Source: Candidatus Nitrosopelagicus sp.
GTDB taxonomy: Archaea; Thermoproteota; Nitrososphaeria; Nitrososphaerales; Nitrosopumilaceae
NCBI GenBank assembly: GCA_028345095.1
Contig: JAOMCQ010000003.1
Span: forward strand, 22,182-86,181
DNA: 64,000 nt
Direction of reading: 5' to 3'
Part shown: one piece after another, positions 38,710-48,996 of the stretch
Layout of the letters: the number at the start of each line of letters is the position of its first letter
Numbering within the stretch: position 1 is the first letter of the stretch
Translations under genes and position numbers: made by a program
Notes under the pieces: model-generated
What the model was told of the DNA's origin: nothing
The model's input: only the letters and a program-made list of their open reading frames with translations
Database searches by the model: none

Positions 38710-40922
38710 AAGTAAGTAAACTTGATCTAGAACCTACAATAATTGATTTTCTCAAGTTAGAGGGGTATGATAAATTATTTGAACCACAAGAACAATCTGT
38801 TAAGGCAGGATTATTTGATGACAAAAAAAATTTTTTAATAACAATACCTACTGCAAGTGGAAAAACACTCATTGCAATGTTGGCAATTCTTTCACATCTT
38901 TCAAAACATAAAACAAAAGTTGTTTATCTAACTCCATTACGTGCGCTAACTAGTGAAAAATTTGAAGAGTTTAAAAAACTAGAGAAATTGAATCTAGGTA
39001 GAAAACTCAAAGTAGCATTATCTACCGGAGACTCAAAAGAAAAAAAAGAAAAATTAGAAGATGCAGATGTGATATTTCTTACAAATGAAAGTATGGATGC
39101 AAATATGGCATTTCAACAAGATTGGATTTATGACATAGGTTTGGTAGTTTCTGATGAAATTCATCTAATTGGTGATGATACAAGGGGTCCGACACTAGAA
39201 ATTGTTCTAACCAGACTTAGATCTGGCTTTATCGGAAAAAATCCACCTAGAATTATTGGACTAAGTGCAACAATATCAAATAGTGATGAACTTGCAGATT
39301 GGTTAGATTGTGAATTAGTTGAGAGTACATTTAGACGTGTTCCACTATCTGAAGCCGTTTACAGTCGTCATATCATAACAAACCAAGATAGAGAAGAAAC
39401 TGAAGGTAATCTCACAAATGACCGTCAAGAATCTAGGCATCAAAAAGATTGGATTGGTTTAGGATTGGACACTGTCGATAATGGAGATCAATGCTTGATA
39501 TTTGCAATGACGAGAAAAAATGCTGTAGCATGGGCAAAAGAGGCTGGACGAGACGTTGTAAAAATGCTTAATGAAAATCAAAGAAAAGAATTAGAAAAAA
39601 TTTCAAAGAAAATTCTCCCAAAAGATAGTTATGATAATACAAAATTAACTACTGAGTTGGCACAAATGGTAAAAAATGGCACTGCATTTCATCATGCAGG
39701 ACTTGATCAAAGATGTCGTACAATAATTGAAACTGAATATAAAAATAGACACATAAAATTTCTGACTGCAACTCCTACTTTAGCTGCTGGTGTAAATTTA
39801 CCTGCACGTAGAGTTGTAATTCCAAGTGTTATGAGATATACAAGTAATGGTTTAGAAAAAATTAGTATTTTAGAATATAAACAAATGTGTGGAAGAGCTG
39901 GACGACCACAATATGATGATATGGGTGAATCAATAATTATCTCAAAAGGATATCCTGATGAAATATTAGAACATTATGTTGATGGTGAACCTGAACCATT
40001 AGAATCAAAAACTTTGGATGAAGATAGTTCTTTACGAATAAATTTACTTGGATTTATTTACACTGCATCTAAATTTAATCCAACATCTTATGAAAAAATA
40101 ATAAAATTTTTTTCACAAACTTTTGCTGCGTATCAACTTTCAGATGATTCTTTATTACAAAAAAAGATAATAAAACAACTTGAAAAATTAAAAGAATATG
40201 GAATGATCATTGATGAAAATGGTTTTGAACCTACAAAGTTCGGTGTTAGAGTTTTTTATTTAAGAATTGATCCAAAAACTGCTTTTGATATGACTGGTTA
40301 TATTGAAGATTATGTAAGAGGAACAAAACATACATTTGGAATATTACATATGATTACAAATCTTCCTGAATTTTATTCGCAGTATCCAGTACCTGATAAA
40401 TATCAAGAAGATATGGATGATCTCATTAATAAAAATGAAAAATTGTACAAACAACAAAATTTTTCATATGAGGATTGTTTCAAAAGCCTCTTAATTCTTT
40501 ACAAGTGGATTGATGCTATGACTTATCAAGATATGTCAGAACATTTTGATGCTGAGCCTGGAGATATATTCTATATTAAAGAAAATACAAAAGATTTGAC
40601 TTATACATTTACAGAGATTGTTAAATTTTGGAGAGATTATGCCAAAGAAAATGAACAAAAAAAGATTGTATCTGAATATCAGAATCTTATTGACGAATTA
40701 GATTTACTTAGACTTCAAATAATACATGGTGTTCCCGAGAAATATCTTGAATTAGTAAAAATTAAACAAATTGGACGAGTTCGTGCTCAAATTTTGTACA
40801 AAAATGGCTATAAAAACAAAACTGAATTGAAAAAAGCACCACTTGAGAAATTAGCAGCAATAGATAAAATTGGTATAATTCTTGCAAAAAGTATCAAGTC
40901 ACAACTAGAAAAGGTCAGATAA
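38706..40922 (+). CDS. Hel308/Hjm-type superfamily 2 helicase
   Basis: PTASGKTLIAMLA; VSDEIHLIGD; LSATISNSDELADWLDC; TATPTLAAGVNLPARRVVI; QMCGRAGRPQYD. Confidence 0.92.
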   Translation: MKVSKLDLEPTIIDFLKLEGYDKLFEPQEQSVKAGLFDDKKNFLITIPTASGKTLIAMLAILSHLSKHKTKVVYLTPLRALTSEKFEEFKKLEKLNLGRKLKVALSTGDSKEKKEKLEDADVIFLTNESMDANMAFQQDWIYDIGLVVSDEIHLIGDDTRGPTLEIVLTRLRSGFIGKNPPRIIGLSATISNSDELADWLDCELVESTFRRVPLSEAVYSRHIITNQDREETEGNLTNDRQESRHQKDWIGLGLDTVDNGDQCLIFAMTRKNAVAWAKEAGRDVVKMLNENQRKELEKISKKILPKDSYDNTKLTTELAQMVKNGTAFHHAGLDQRCRTIIETEYKNRHIKFLTATPTLAAGVNLPARRVVIPSVMRYTSNGLEKISILEYKQMCGRAGRPQYDDMGESIIISKGYPDEILEHYVDGEPEPLESKTLDEDSSLRINLLGFIYTASKFNPTSYEKIIKFFSQTFAAYQLSDDSLLQKKIIKQLEKLKEYGMIIDENGFEPTKFGVRVFYLRIDPKTAFDMTGYIEDYVRGTKHTFGILHMITNLPEFYSQYPVPDKYQEDMDDLINKNEKLYKQQNFSYEDCFKSLLILYKWIDAMTYQDMSEHFDAEPGDIFYIKENTKDLTYTFTEIVKFWRDYAKENEQKKIVSEYQNLIDELDLLRLQIIHGVPEKYLELVKIKQIGRVRAQILYKNGYKNKTELKKAPLEKLAAIDKIGIILAKSIKSQLEKVR

Positions 40923-41912
40923 TTGGAACAACTAATAATCCCAGCAATAATTGCAATTACCATTGCATTTTTTTCTGTATATGGGTTAACTCCTTTTGTA
41001 ATACGTGCTTTAGAAAAACGTAACATTACTGTTGTTGATGCAAATAAAAAAGAAAAAACAATGGTCGCAAGACCTGGTGGATTATCAATTATTGTTGGAA
41101 TTGAATCTTCATTAATTATTTTGTATATATTTTTCCCAATCTCTGAAATACTTGCTGTACTCTTAACAACATTTTTTGCTTTTATTGTAGGACTTATTGA
41201 CGATAAAAAAACTATGGGTGGATGGTTCAAACCATTAGCTCTTGCATTTTGTGCAGCTCCGATACTCTTACTTGGCGCATATGATTCAAATCTCGCTTTT
41301 CCATTGTTTGGTACAGTTCAAATTCCATTACTATACATGGCACTAGTTGTATTCATGATCCCAATTATGGGCAACACAATTAATTCAATTGATGTTTTAA
41401 ATGGAGTTGCAAGTGGATTTATTACAATCGCAAGTTTTGCATTGTCGATATGTTTGTTCATACTTCAAAATTATGAAGTAGGAATTGTTTCTTTATGTTT
41501 GGCATTTTCTTCATTAGCATTCTACAAATACCATAAATTTCCAAGTAAAGTTTTTCCTGGTGATTCTGGTGCAATAACTTTTGGTGTATTCTATGGTGGA
41601 ATTGCAATAATTGGTGGAGTTGAAGTAATTGCAGCTATTGCAATACTTCCTGCAATCATTAATTCATTCTTGTTTCTTTCTAGTGTAAAAAAAATTGTTG
41701 AACATCGTGAAATAAAAAATCCTACATCTCATACTGATGATTGGAAATTACAAACTACTTCTGAAAACCATGCTCCAATTACTTTAGTAAGATTACTTAT
41801 TGCAAAAAAACCTCTTAGTGAAAAACAAATTGGATATGAAATTTTTAAACTTGCAATATTTTCTGGAATTCTTGCTATAATTACTGCATTTATGATGGGA
41901 GTCACTATCTAA
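40923..41912 (+). CDS. UDP-GlcNAc:polyprenyl-phosphate GlcNAc-1-P transferase (GT4/MraY-like)
   Basis: KEKTMVARPGGLSIIVG; GLIDDKKTMGGW; NTINSIDVLNGVASG; KVFPGDSGAITFG. Confidence 0.88.
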   Translation: MEQLIIPAIIAITIAFFSVYGLTPFVIRALEKRNITVVDANKKEKTMVARPGGLSIIVGIESSLIILYIFFPISEILAVLLTTFFAFIVGLIDDKKTMGGWFKPLALAFCAAPILLLGAYDSNLAFPLFGTVQIPLLYMALVVFMIPIMGNTINSIDVLNGVASGFITIASFALSICLFILQNYEVGIVSLCLAFSSLAFYKYHKFPSKVFPGDSGAITFGVFYGGIAIIGGVEVIAAIAILPAIINSFLFLSSVKKIVEHREIKNPTSHTDDWKLQTTSENHAPITLVRLLIAKKPLSEKQIGYEIFKLAIFSGILAIITAFMMGVTI

Positions 41913-42142
41913 TGTCTATACCAATTTTTTCATTTATTTTTGCAATGTGGATTTTAATTATAATCGGTGGTGGATTGATGGTTGTCTTTATTGGACCTCT
42001 ATCATTTTCTGGCGCTGGAGATTTAGATCCTCTCATTAATTCTGGTGTAAAAGTGTTAATTGCTATGATTCTGATTTTTATCTGGGTAATTGCATTACTT
42101 AAAATTAAAAACTGGATATTTAGAAAAATTACAAATCAATAA
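41912..42142 (+). CDS. Small hypothetical membrane protein
   Basis: Two hydrophobic segments; ATG overlaps the upstream stop. Confidence 0.5.
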   Translation: MSIPIFSFIFAMWILIIIGGGLMVVFIGPLSFSGAGDLDPLINSGVKVLIAMILIFIWVIALLKIKNWIFRKITNQ

Positions 42143-42145
42143 ATT

Positions 42146-43628
42146 TTATTTTTGATTCATTAGATGATTTACAACTAATCTAACTCCAAATCCTGTTGCA
42201 CCATGTGAATTGTATGATTTACTCTTAGTAGATGGTTGTATCCATGCTGTTCCTGCAATATCAAAATGTACCCATGGTACATTTCCTACTGAATTTGCTA
42301 AAAATGCTGCAGCAGTTATTGTACCTGCAGCTCTACCCATTCCAAGGTTTTTGATGTCTGCAACCTTTGATTTCACCATGTCCATATAATCATCATTAAT
42401 TGGTAATTCCCAAACTTCTTCTGAAGTTTTTGTTGATGCAGCTTTAATTTTTGATGCAAATTTTGTATTATTACTTATTATTGCTGCAACATTAGTTCCT
42501 AATGCAACAATACATGCTCCAGTTAAGGTTGCAAAATCCATCACAGATGATGGTTGATAATGTTTTATTCCATATGCAAGTCCATCTGCTAAAATTAATC
42601 TTCCTTCTGCATCTGTGTTTAAAATTTCTGCAGTTTTACCATTAAATAATTTAATAATATCTCCTGGTCTAAATGCGTCTCCACTCGGCATATTTTCAAC
42701 TGATGGAATTATTGCAACTACATTAATTGGAAGTTTTAATTCTGAAATTGCTTTCATTACTCCTAATACTGTACAACCACCACATTTGTCAAACTTCATT
42801 TCATCCATTTTTTCTCCAGGTTTTAAGGAAATTCCACCTGTGTCAAATGTTACTGCTTTACCAACAAGTAGAATTGGTTTTTGTTCATTTTTCCCATTTC
42901 TATATTCTAAAATTATGAATTTAGGTTCATTCTTACTTCCTTGTCCAACTGCTGTGACTCCTCCTAACCCTTTAGACTTGATCTCATTTTTTTGAAAATA
43001 CTGTACATTTCATTTTATTTTCATTTGCTATCTTCTTTGCTATTTCACCTAATTTCATTGGAGGACATTCATTTGGTGGAAGATTTGCAACATCTCTTGT
43101 AAATTTAACTGCATCAGATATTATAATTGAATCTTTGATTATCTTTTGTGCATTTTTGTCTGGTGTTAATAATGTTAAATCTGGTTCTTTATTGTTAGAT
43201 TTTTCTTTTTTGAACAAATCAAACTCATACAATGAAAGATTTGCACCTTCTACTATTGATGATATGATTTGATTATTATCGATTGAAGTTTTATCAGGAA
43301 TTATAATTGAAAATTCTTTTATTTTTAATTCATGAATTTTTTTTGTAATGACGCCTGTAACATCTCTAATTACATCTGAAGTAATTTTATTTTTTTTACC
43401 TAATCCTGCAATCAAAACTCTCTCTGATGGACTTTCTTTGTGCGAATGAATAATTGAAATTTTACCTTTTTTCCCGTTGATCTCTTTAATAGACTGTGAA
43501 ATCGTCTGGTCTATTTTTTTATTTAATTTACCCAAACCTATTGCTACATTTGTATCCTCAAAACAAAATGCACATAAAACATCCGTTTTTTTCTTTCCTG
43601 AAAGAACTGATTCTGCTCTAATTCGCAT
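42146..43628 (-). pseudogene. pepA: Leucyl aminopeptidase (M17) interrupted by a frameshift at an A7 run
   Basis: N-part 42984-43628 ends ...CTVFSKK*; removing one A at 42987-42993 (minus strand TCAAAAAAATGA) continues as NEIKSKGLGGVTAVGQGSKNEPKFIILEYRNGKNEQKPILLVGKAVTFDTGGISLKPGEK-MDEMKFDKCGG into ORF 42146-42808 (NTDAEGRL). May be a sequencing error rather than a real pseudogene. Confidence 0.85.
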
Positions 43629-43652
43629 ACTTTTTTCTAAAAAATACTTTTT

Positions 43653-44048
43653 TTATAGATTGCTTATCTTGATCTTTCTACTGTGAGTAATTAGACTGGC
43701 AGAACGGAAAAATACTGCAAGTGAATCCTTGCATCCTATATCACATGATTCTTGAATGCTCATTTCATTGAACTTTCTACCGTGAACTCTCAGAATTGCT
43801 GACAATAATGGAAATATTGCAGCTCTTCCACCATATGCTGTTTCTTTATCGATAAACCAAAACATTTCCAATGCATCCTCTTCTAGAATTTCTTCTCTGA
43901 TCGTCTTTCCAAATTCTGTATAATGCCCGATCATGCGTAATTTTCCTTTAGCTATGAAATTCATTAACTTGGCAAATTTTATACAAACATAACATTTGTC
44001 ATCATAAACCATGAGTGGTAACTCATCACGAAATTCCATATTTATCAT
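43653..44048 (-). CDS. DCC/DUF393-like thiol-disulfide protein
   Basis: LMVYDDKCYVCIKFAKLMNFI; FWFIDKETAYGGRAAIFPLLSAI. Confidence 0.6.
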   Translation of the reverse strand: MINMEFRDELPLMVYDDKCYVCIKFAKLMNFIAKGKLRMIGHYTEFGKTIREEILEEDALEMFWFIDKETAYGGRAAIFPLLSAILRVHGRKFNEMSIQESCDIGCKDSLAVFFRSASLITHSRKIKISNL

Positions 44049-44162
44049 ATGATCTTAGAAGATTAAAATTTTCGGAAATAGCTATTTATGTAATTCTTGG
44101 TATTTTTTCTTGAGGACGATCATGTGTAAAATTAAAAGTATCAATTTGGTCTATAAACTAGA

Positions 44163-45830
44163 ATGGGCCTAAATTACTATCAAATTAAAAAAAATGTTCT
44201 TCAAGCTAGGAAATTAGTCATTCGTGGAACTTCGATTGCAGGCTCTGGTCATCCTGGAGGTTCATTTTCCATGGCAGAAATTATGGGCTGTATATTTTAC
44301 AATCATTTGAAATACGATCCAAAAAATCCTGAATGGGAAGGCCGTGACAAGCTAATTTTATCAAAAGGTCATGCATCGCCTGGTTTATTTTCAAACATGG
44401 CAGTAGCTGGGTATTTTGAAGAATCACAATTAGATACTTTACGACAATTTGGAAGTAAATTACAAGGTCATCCTGATCTTAAATGTCCTGGTGTTGAATT
44501 TTGTGGTGGTTCTTTAGGAATTGGTTTATCTTACTCTATTGGTAATGCATTAGCTGCAAAACTTGATCAAAAGGATACTCATATCTTTACTGTGATGGGT
44601 GATGGTGAAAGTGATGAAGGTCAAGTATGGGAAGCTGCAATGACTGCAGCAAAATATAATGTTGACAATCTTACATTAATTCTTGATAGAAATTTTATAC
44701 AACAAGATTCTTACACTGAAAAAATTATGCCACTTGATGAATCACTTGAAGATAATGAACTATCTGAAATGTGGAAAGATGCTAGTAGATGGAAAACTGG
44801 TGATAAATGGCGTTCATTTGGGTGGAATGTAATTGAAGTTGATGGTCATCGAATTGAACAAGTATCTGACGCAATTAGTAGAGCAAAATCTGTTAAAGGT
44901 ATGCCATCAATCATTATAGCTAGAACGATAAAAGGAAAAGCAGTTGAACATATGGAAGATAATCCTCAATGGCATGGTAAAGCTCCAGATCCTGCACTTG
45001 TTCCTATAATTAACCAGGAATTAGATTCACAATTTATGATTGCACCTTCTATCATAGCTGGTGATATGACTAATCTAAAAAATGAAGTGAAACGTTGTGA
45101 TGATGGTAGAGCTGATTACATACATCTAGATGTTATGGATGGTCAATTTGTTCCAAATTCTACTTTTGATTATACAAAAATTAAGGAATTAAGACCTTTA
45201 ACTGTAATTCCGTTTGATACCCATTTAATGATTAATGAACCTGTAAAACAAATCCAAAATTATATTGATGCTGGAAGTGATATCATAACCGTTCATGCAG
45301 AGGTATGCGATGAATCAAGTTTTGGTGAAATTCATGATTTACTAAAATCAAATAAGGTTAGTGTTGGTTTAGCAATAAATCCTGATACTTCTATGCCTGA
45401 TTGGAGTAAAAAATTCATTTCCACACTTGATCAAATTATAATAATGTCTGTTGTACCTGGAAAATCAGGTCAAAAATATATTGAAAATACTCATGTAAAA
45501 ACAAAAAATCTTATGATAAATCTGAAAGAAAATGATTTCACTGGTTACATAGAAGCTGATGGAGGAGTTACTTTGGATAATATTGGTGAATGTTTTGCAG
45601 ATGGAGCACGTGCATTTGTTGGTGGCAGTGCAATTATCGGTCAAACTGATGTTAGATTGGTAATACGTGAATTCCGAAATCAAGTACTAAGAATTAGACG
45701 TAAATTACTAATTCAAAAAGCGAATGAACTTGGTGGTATTGAATTAGTCAATAAATGGATTGATTTGCACGTGGTCGGTAAGAAAAAAGACGAATTAATA
45801 CAATTAGCAACGGAGCTTGGATATCAATGA
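44163..45830 (+). CDS. Transketolase N-terminal subunit fused to ribulose-phosphate 3-epimerase
   Basis: TK: GSGHPGGSFSMAEIMGCI, GDGESDEGQVWEAAM, HGKAPDP; RPE: MIAPSIIAGDM, IHLDVMDGQFVPN, FDTHLMI, EADGGVTLDNIGE, FVGGSAIIG; continuous reading frame. Confidence 0.92.
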   Translation: MGLNYYQIKKNVLQARKLVIRGTSIAGSGHPGGSFSMAEIMGCIFYNHLKYDPKNPEWEGRDKLILSKGHASPGLFSNMAVAGYFEESQLDTLRQFGSKLQGHPDLKCPGVEFCGGSLGIGLSYSIGNALAAKLDQKDTHIFTVMGDGESDEGQVWEAAMTAAKYNVDNLTLILDRNFIQQDSYTEKIMPLDESLEDNELSEMWKDASRWKTGDKWRSFGWNVIEVDGHRIEQVSDAISRAKSVKGMPSIIIARTIKGKAVEHMEDNPQWHGKAPDPALVPIINQELDSQFMIAPSIIAGDMTNLKNEVKRCDDGRADYIHLDVMDGQFVPNSTFDYTKIKELRPLTVIPFDTHLMINEPVKQIQNYIDAGSDIITVHAEVCDESSFGEIHDLLKSNKVSVGLAINPDTSMPDWSKKFISTLDQIIIMSVVPGKSGQKYIENTHVKTKNLMINLKENDFTGYIEADGGVTLDNIGECFADGARAFVGGSAIIGQTDVRLVIREFRNQVLRIRRKLLIQKANELGGIELVNKWIDLHVVGKKKDELIQLATELGYQ

Positions 45831-46795
45831 GTACTGAATTTGGTGATATGCGAACTGCATATGGAAAAACTTTGATTGAATTAGGTGAACAGGACAAAAA
45901 TATTGTAGTTTTAGGAGCCGATACAACTGATTCACTTAAAACATCTGGTTTTGGAAAACAATTTCCTGATAGATTCTTTAACGTAGGAATTGCTGAAGCA
46001 AATTTGGTATCTGTTGCTGCAGGATTGGCTTATTCTGGAAAAACATCTTTTGCAAGTACATATGCAATTTTTCTACCTGGACGTTGTGTTGATCAAATCA
46101 GAAATTCAATTGCATATCCATCTAGAGGAGAAAAAAAAGGCCTGAATGTTAAACTTGTAACATCACATGGTGGATTAACTGTAGGTGCTGATGGTGGTTC
46201 TCATCAAACAATCGAAGATATTGCAACAATGCGTGTTATACCAAATATGAAAGTTCTAATTCCTGCTGATGCCATAGCCGTATCAAAGTTAACAAAGAGT
46301 ATTGCACAAACTTATGGTCCATTCTATATGCGAATGGCAAGATCCAAAGTTCCTACTATCTATTCTGATTCACAAGAATTTCAAATTGGAAAAGGTATCA
46401 CATTAAGAGATGGAAATGATTGTACTATAGCTGCAACTGGAATAACAGTAAAAATGGCTCTAGATGCCGCTGAAAAACTTCAACAAAATGATATTTCATG
46501 TAGAGTGATTGATTGTTTTACAATAAAACCAATTGACAAAGATATCTTAGAAAAAGCTGCAAGAGAAACTGGTGGAATTGTTACTTGCGAAGAACATAAT
46601 ATTCTTGGAGGCTTTGGTTCTACTGTTTCTGAAGTAATCTCTGAATTATATCCTGTTCCTGTACGTAGAATTGGAGCACAAGATATGTTCGGTGAATCTG
46701 CTCGTGATAGTGAAATTCCACAATTATTAGAAAAGCATGGAATCACATCAATTAATATAGAAAAAAATGTCATGGATATCAGGAGTAATCAATGA
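45827..46795 (+). CDS. Transketolase C-terminal subunit
   Basis: VVLGADTTDSLKTSGF; FNVGIAEANLVSVAAGLAYSG; SHGGLTVGADGGSHQTIEDIA. Confidence 0.93.
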   Translation: MSTEFGDMRTAYGKTLIELGEQDKNIVVLGADTTDSLKTSGFGKQFPDRFFNVGIAEANLVSVAAGLAYSGKTSFASTYAIFLPGRCVDQIRNSIAYPSRGEKKGLNVKLVTSHGGLTVGADGGSHQTIEDIATMRVIPNMKVLIPADAIAVSKLTKSIAQTYGPFYMRMARSKVPTIYSDSQEFQIGKGITLRDGNDCTIAATGITVKMALDAAEKLQQNDISCRVIDCFTIKPIDKDILEKAARETGGIVTCEEHNILGGFGSTVSEVISELYPVPVRRIGAQDMFGESARDSEIPQLLEKHGITSINIEKNVMDIRSNQ

Positions 46796-47454
46796 AAATC
46801 TTTCTTGACACTGCAAATATTGAAGATATTAGAAAATACAATGATATGGGTTTACTAGATGGAATTACAACAAACCCTTCATTACTCGCAAAAGAAGGTG
46901 GTGATCCACATGCAGCAATGAAAGAAATTACTAGAATAATCAAAGGTGATGTTAGTTTGGAAGTTGTAAGTACTGATTATGATGGAATGATGGAAGAAGG
47001 AAAAAAACTTCGAGAGTATGGTGATCATGTTGTTGTTAAATGTCCAATGACAGGTGATGGTCTAAAAGCTTGTAAGAGTTTCTCAGAACAAGGAATACCT
47101 GTAAACGTTACACTTGTCTTTTCACCTAATCAAGCACTTCTTGCTGCAAAGGCAGGTGCAAAATACGTTAGTCCTTTCATTGGAAGATTAGATGATATTG
47201 GTCATACTGGTATGGATTTGATTAGAGAAATCAAACAAGTTTTCTCAAATTATGATTTTAAAACACAAATTCTTGTTGCTAGTGTAAGACATCCACAACA
47301 TGTTGTAGATGCAGCAAAAATTGGCGCTGATGTTGTAACTTTACCTGCTGGAGTATTAGCAAAAATGCTTGGTCACTCTTTAACTGAAAAAGGTCTAAAG
47401 GCATTTCTATCTGACTGGGAGAAATTACAGTCTGAGCTATCAAATAAAGTATAA
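46792..47454 (+). CDS. tal: Transaldolase / fructose-6-phosphate aldolase family
   Basis: MKIFLDTANIEDIRKYNDMGLLDGITTNPSLLAKEG; VKCPMT; VSPFIGRLDD. Confidence 0.93.
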   Translation: MKIFLDTANIEDIRKYNDMGLLDGITTNPSLLAKEGGDPHAAMKEITRIIKGDVSLEVVSTDYDGMMEEGKKLREYGDHVVVKCPMTGDGLKACKSFSEQGIPVNVTLVFSPNQALLAAKAGAKYVSPFIGRLDDIGHTGMDLIREIKQVFSNYDFKTQILVASVRHPQHVVDAAKIGADVVTLPAGVLAKMLGHSLTEKGLKAFLSDWEKLQSELSNKV

Positions 47455-47469
47455 TATTTTCGATAATAC

Positions 47470-47862
47470 TTGACTGGTTTTTTTAATAATCCTCGACGTC
47501 ATCTTAGAACGCTTATCAAACAAGCAAGAAAAGAAAAGGATCCTATTAAAAGAGAAAAAAAATATGATGAAGCATTAGAATATGGTCATGGAATTGAAAA
47601 AAAACTTCAACATGATCCTGATATTGCATTCATTATTGGAACCATCTATTACATTAAAGGTGATTCTGAAAAAACATTGGAATACATGAATAATGTTTTA
47701 GAAATTGGTATGTTTGATCTTGATGCTTTGGCAATTAAAGCAAGTGTATATCTTAATTTAAAAAATAGAGAAAAAGTGATTGAATGTTGCAATAAGATTA
47801 AGGAACTGGATCCAAAAAATAAATCTCTTATTGAGATTGAGGAAGAACTAAAGAAAATTTAA
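47470..47862 (+). CDS. TPR-repeat protein (TTG start)
   Basis: YYIKGDSEKTLEYMNNVLEIGMFDLDALAIKASVYLNLKNREKVIECCNKIKELDPKN. Confidence 0.65.
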   Translation: MTGFFNNPRRHLRTLIKQARKEKDPIKREKKYDEALEYGHGIEKKLQHDPDIAFIIGTIYYIKGDSEKTLEYMNNVLEIGMFDLDALAIKASVYLNLKNREKVIECCNKIKELDPKNKSLIEIEEELKKI

Positions 47863-47886
47863 AAATAATAAATAGAATTGGAAAAT

Positions 47887-48450
47887 CTACGCGTTGTAGA
47901 TCATTAATTCTTTTTCTTCTAATGTAGAATGTAAGTTATGTACTGATCTGTACACATCTGCCTCTTTTTTAGCACCTGTGCATACAAGCTTGCCTGATGC
48001 AAACAGAAGAATTACTGTTTTTGGGTCAAGCATTCTATGAATCAAACCTGGAAATTGTTCAGGTTCATACATACTTCGTGGCAATTTTCGTGCTGCTTGC
48101 TCTAAATGGATTTTTCCACCTAGATTGATCGCTGCAACAATATTTTGAACTGTAATGACTGCATCTTTCTTAATTTTGATACCTCCTTTACGTAATTGTT
48201 TTACAACTGTTTGAACAGCTTTTACTGCCATTTCTTCAGATTTTGCGCCGGTACATACCATTTTACCAGTTCTAAAGATTAGTGTAGCAGTTCTTGGACT
48301 TTCCAATCGAAATACTAAACCTGGAAATTGATCTGGATGGTATTCTGTATCAGGAAATTTTTTGGTAATATCGTTAAGATCTATTTTTTGATCAACTGAT
48401 GCAGAAGCTACCACGTTTTCTACACTTACTATTGGTTTTGTCTGTGGCAT
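47887..48450 (-). CDS. tbp: TATA-box-binding protein
   Basis: Duplicated saddle half-repeats: YHPDQFPGLVFRLESPRTATLIFRTGKMVCTGAKS and YEPEQFPGLIHRMLDPKTVILLFASGKLVCTGAKK. Confidence 0.96.
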   Translation of the reverse strand: MPQTKPIVSVENVVASASVDQKIDLNDITKKFPDTEYHPDQFPGLVFRLESPRTATLIFRTGKMVCTGAKSEEMAVKAVQTVVKQLRKGGIKIKKDAVITVQNIVAAINLGGKIHLEQAARKLPRSMYEPEQFPGLIHRMLDPKTVILLFASGKLVCTGAKKEADVYRSVHNLHSTLEEKELMIYNA

Positions 48451-48472
48451 TTCTACTCTTTTAAATACTCCC

Positions 48473-48483
48473 TTTATATATAC
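48473..48483 (-). promoter_or_regulatory. TATA box of tbp
   Basis: Minus-strand GTATATATAAA about 27 bp upstream of the tbp ATG. Confidence 0.5.
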
Positions 48484-48512
48484 ATGGATTTGATTTTAGT
48501 CTATTATTCCAC

Positions 48513-48965
48513 TTAATGTTGATTTATCCACATGTATCGATGTTCTTCCTCAAAAAGATCTATCTCGATATCTTTATTTTTAATTTCATCTGGTTGAAAT
48601 TCAAAAAAATTTAGTTTTCCCAAATATGGAATAGGCACTCGCAATTTTTTTGGATTTTCTAAAATGAATCCATATTTATTTTTTGAATTGTCTGATGTTG
48701 AATGATGTTTTTTCTTATCTCTGAAAAGTTCTTTATCTGAATCATATTTTTTCACATCAACCAAATTGACTTTCCCTATTATTGCACCGGTTATAATTGA
48801 TGATGGCGATATTTTCATTCGTTTACAATCTTCTATAAGAACATTTTTTGCAGCGTGAATTAAAAATTCTCCTCGAAATTTAGTATTCCATTTTCGTAAT
48901 TCAATTATTTTTTTACCTTCAACAATCAATTCAGCAAATGGTTGACAAACTGAAAGACATTTCAT
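48513..48965 (-). CDS. ASCH-domain protein
   Basis: KCLSVCQPFAELIVEGKKIIELRKWNTKFRGEFLIHAAK. Confidence 0.8.
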   Translation of the reverse strand: MKCLSVCQPFAELIVEGKKIIELRKWNTKFRGEFLIHAAKNVLIEDCKRMKISPSSIITGAIIGKVNLVDVKKYDSDKELFRDKKKHHSTSDNSKNKYGFILENPKKLRVPIPYLGKLNFFEFQPDEIKNKDIEIDLFEEEHRYMWINQH

Positions 48966-48996
48966 AAATTTTATTATTGTAGTATCCTAATAAACA

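Noticed and set aside
42808-42985. Two independent short aminopeptidase genes instead of one frameshifted gene
   Set aside because: The second ORF would start after the catalytic VGKAVTFD segment, and the intervening 177 bp is open and conserved-looking in the downstream frame, so a single gene with a one-base shift explains it better.
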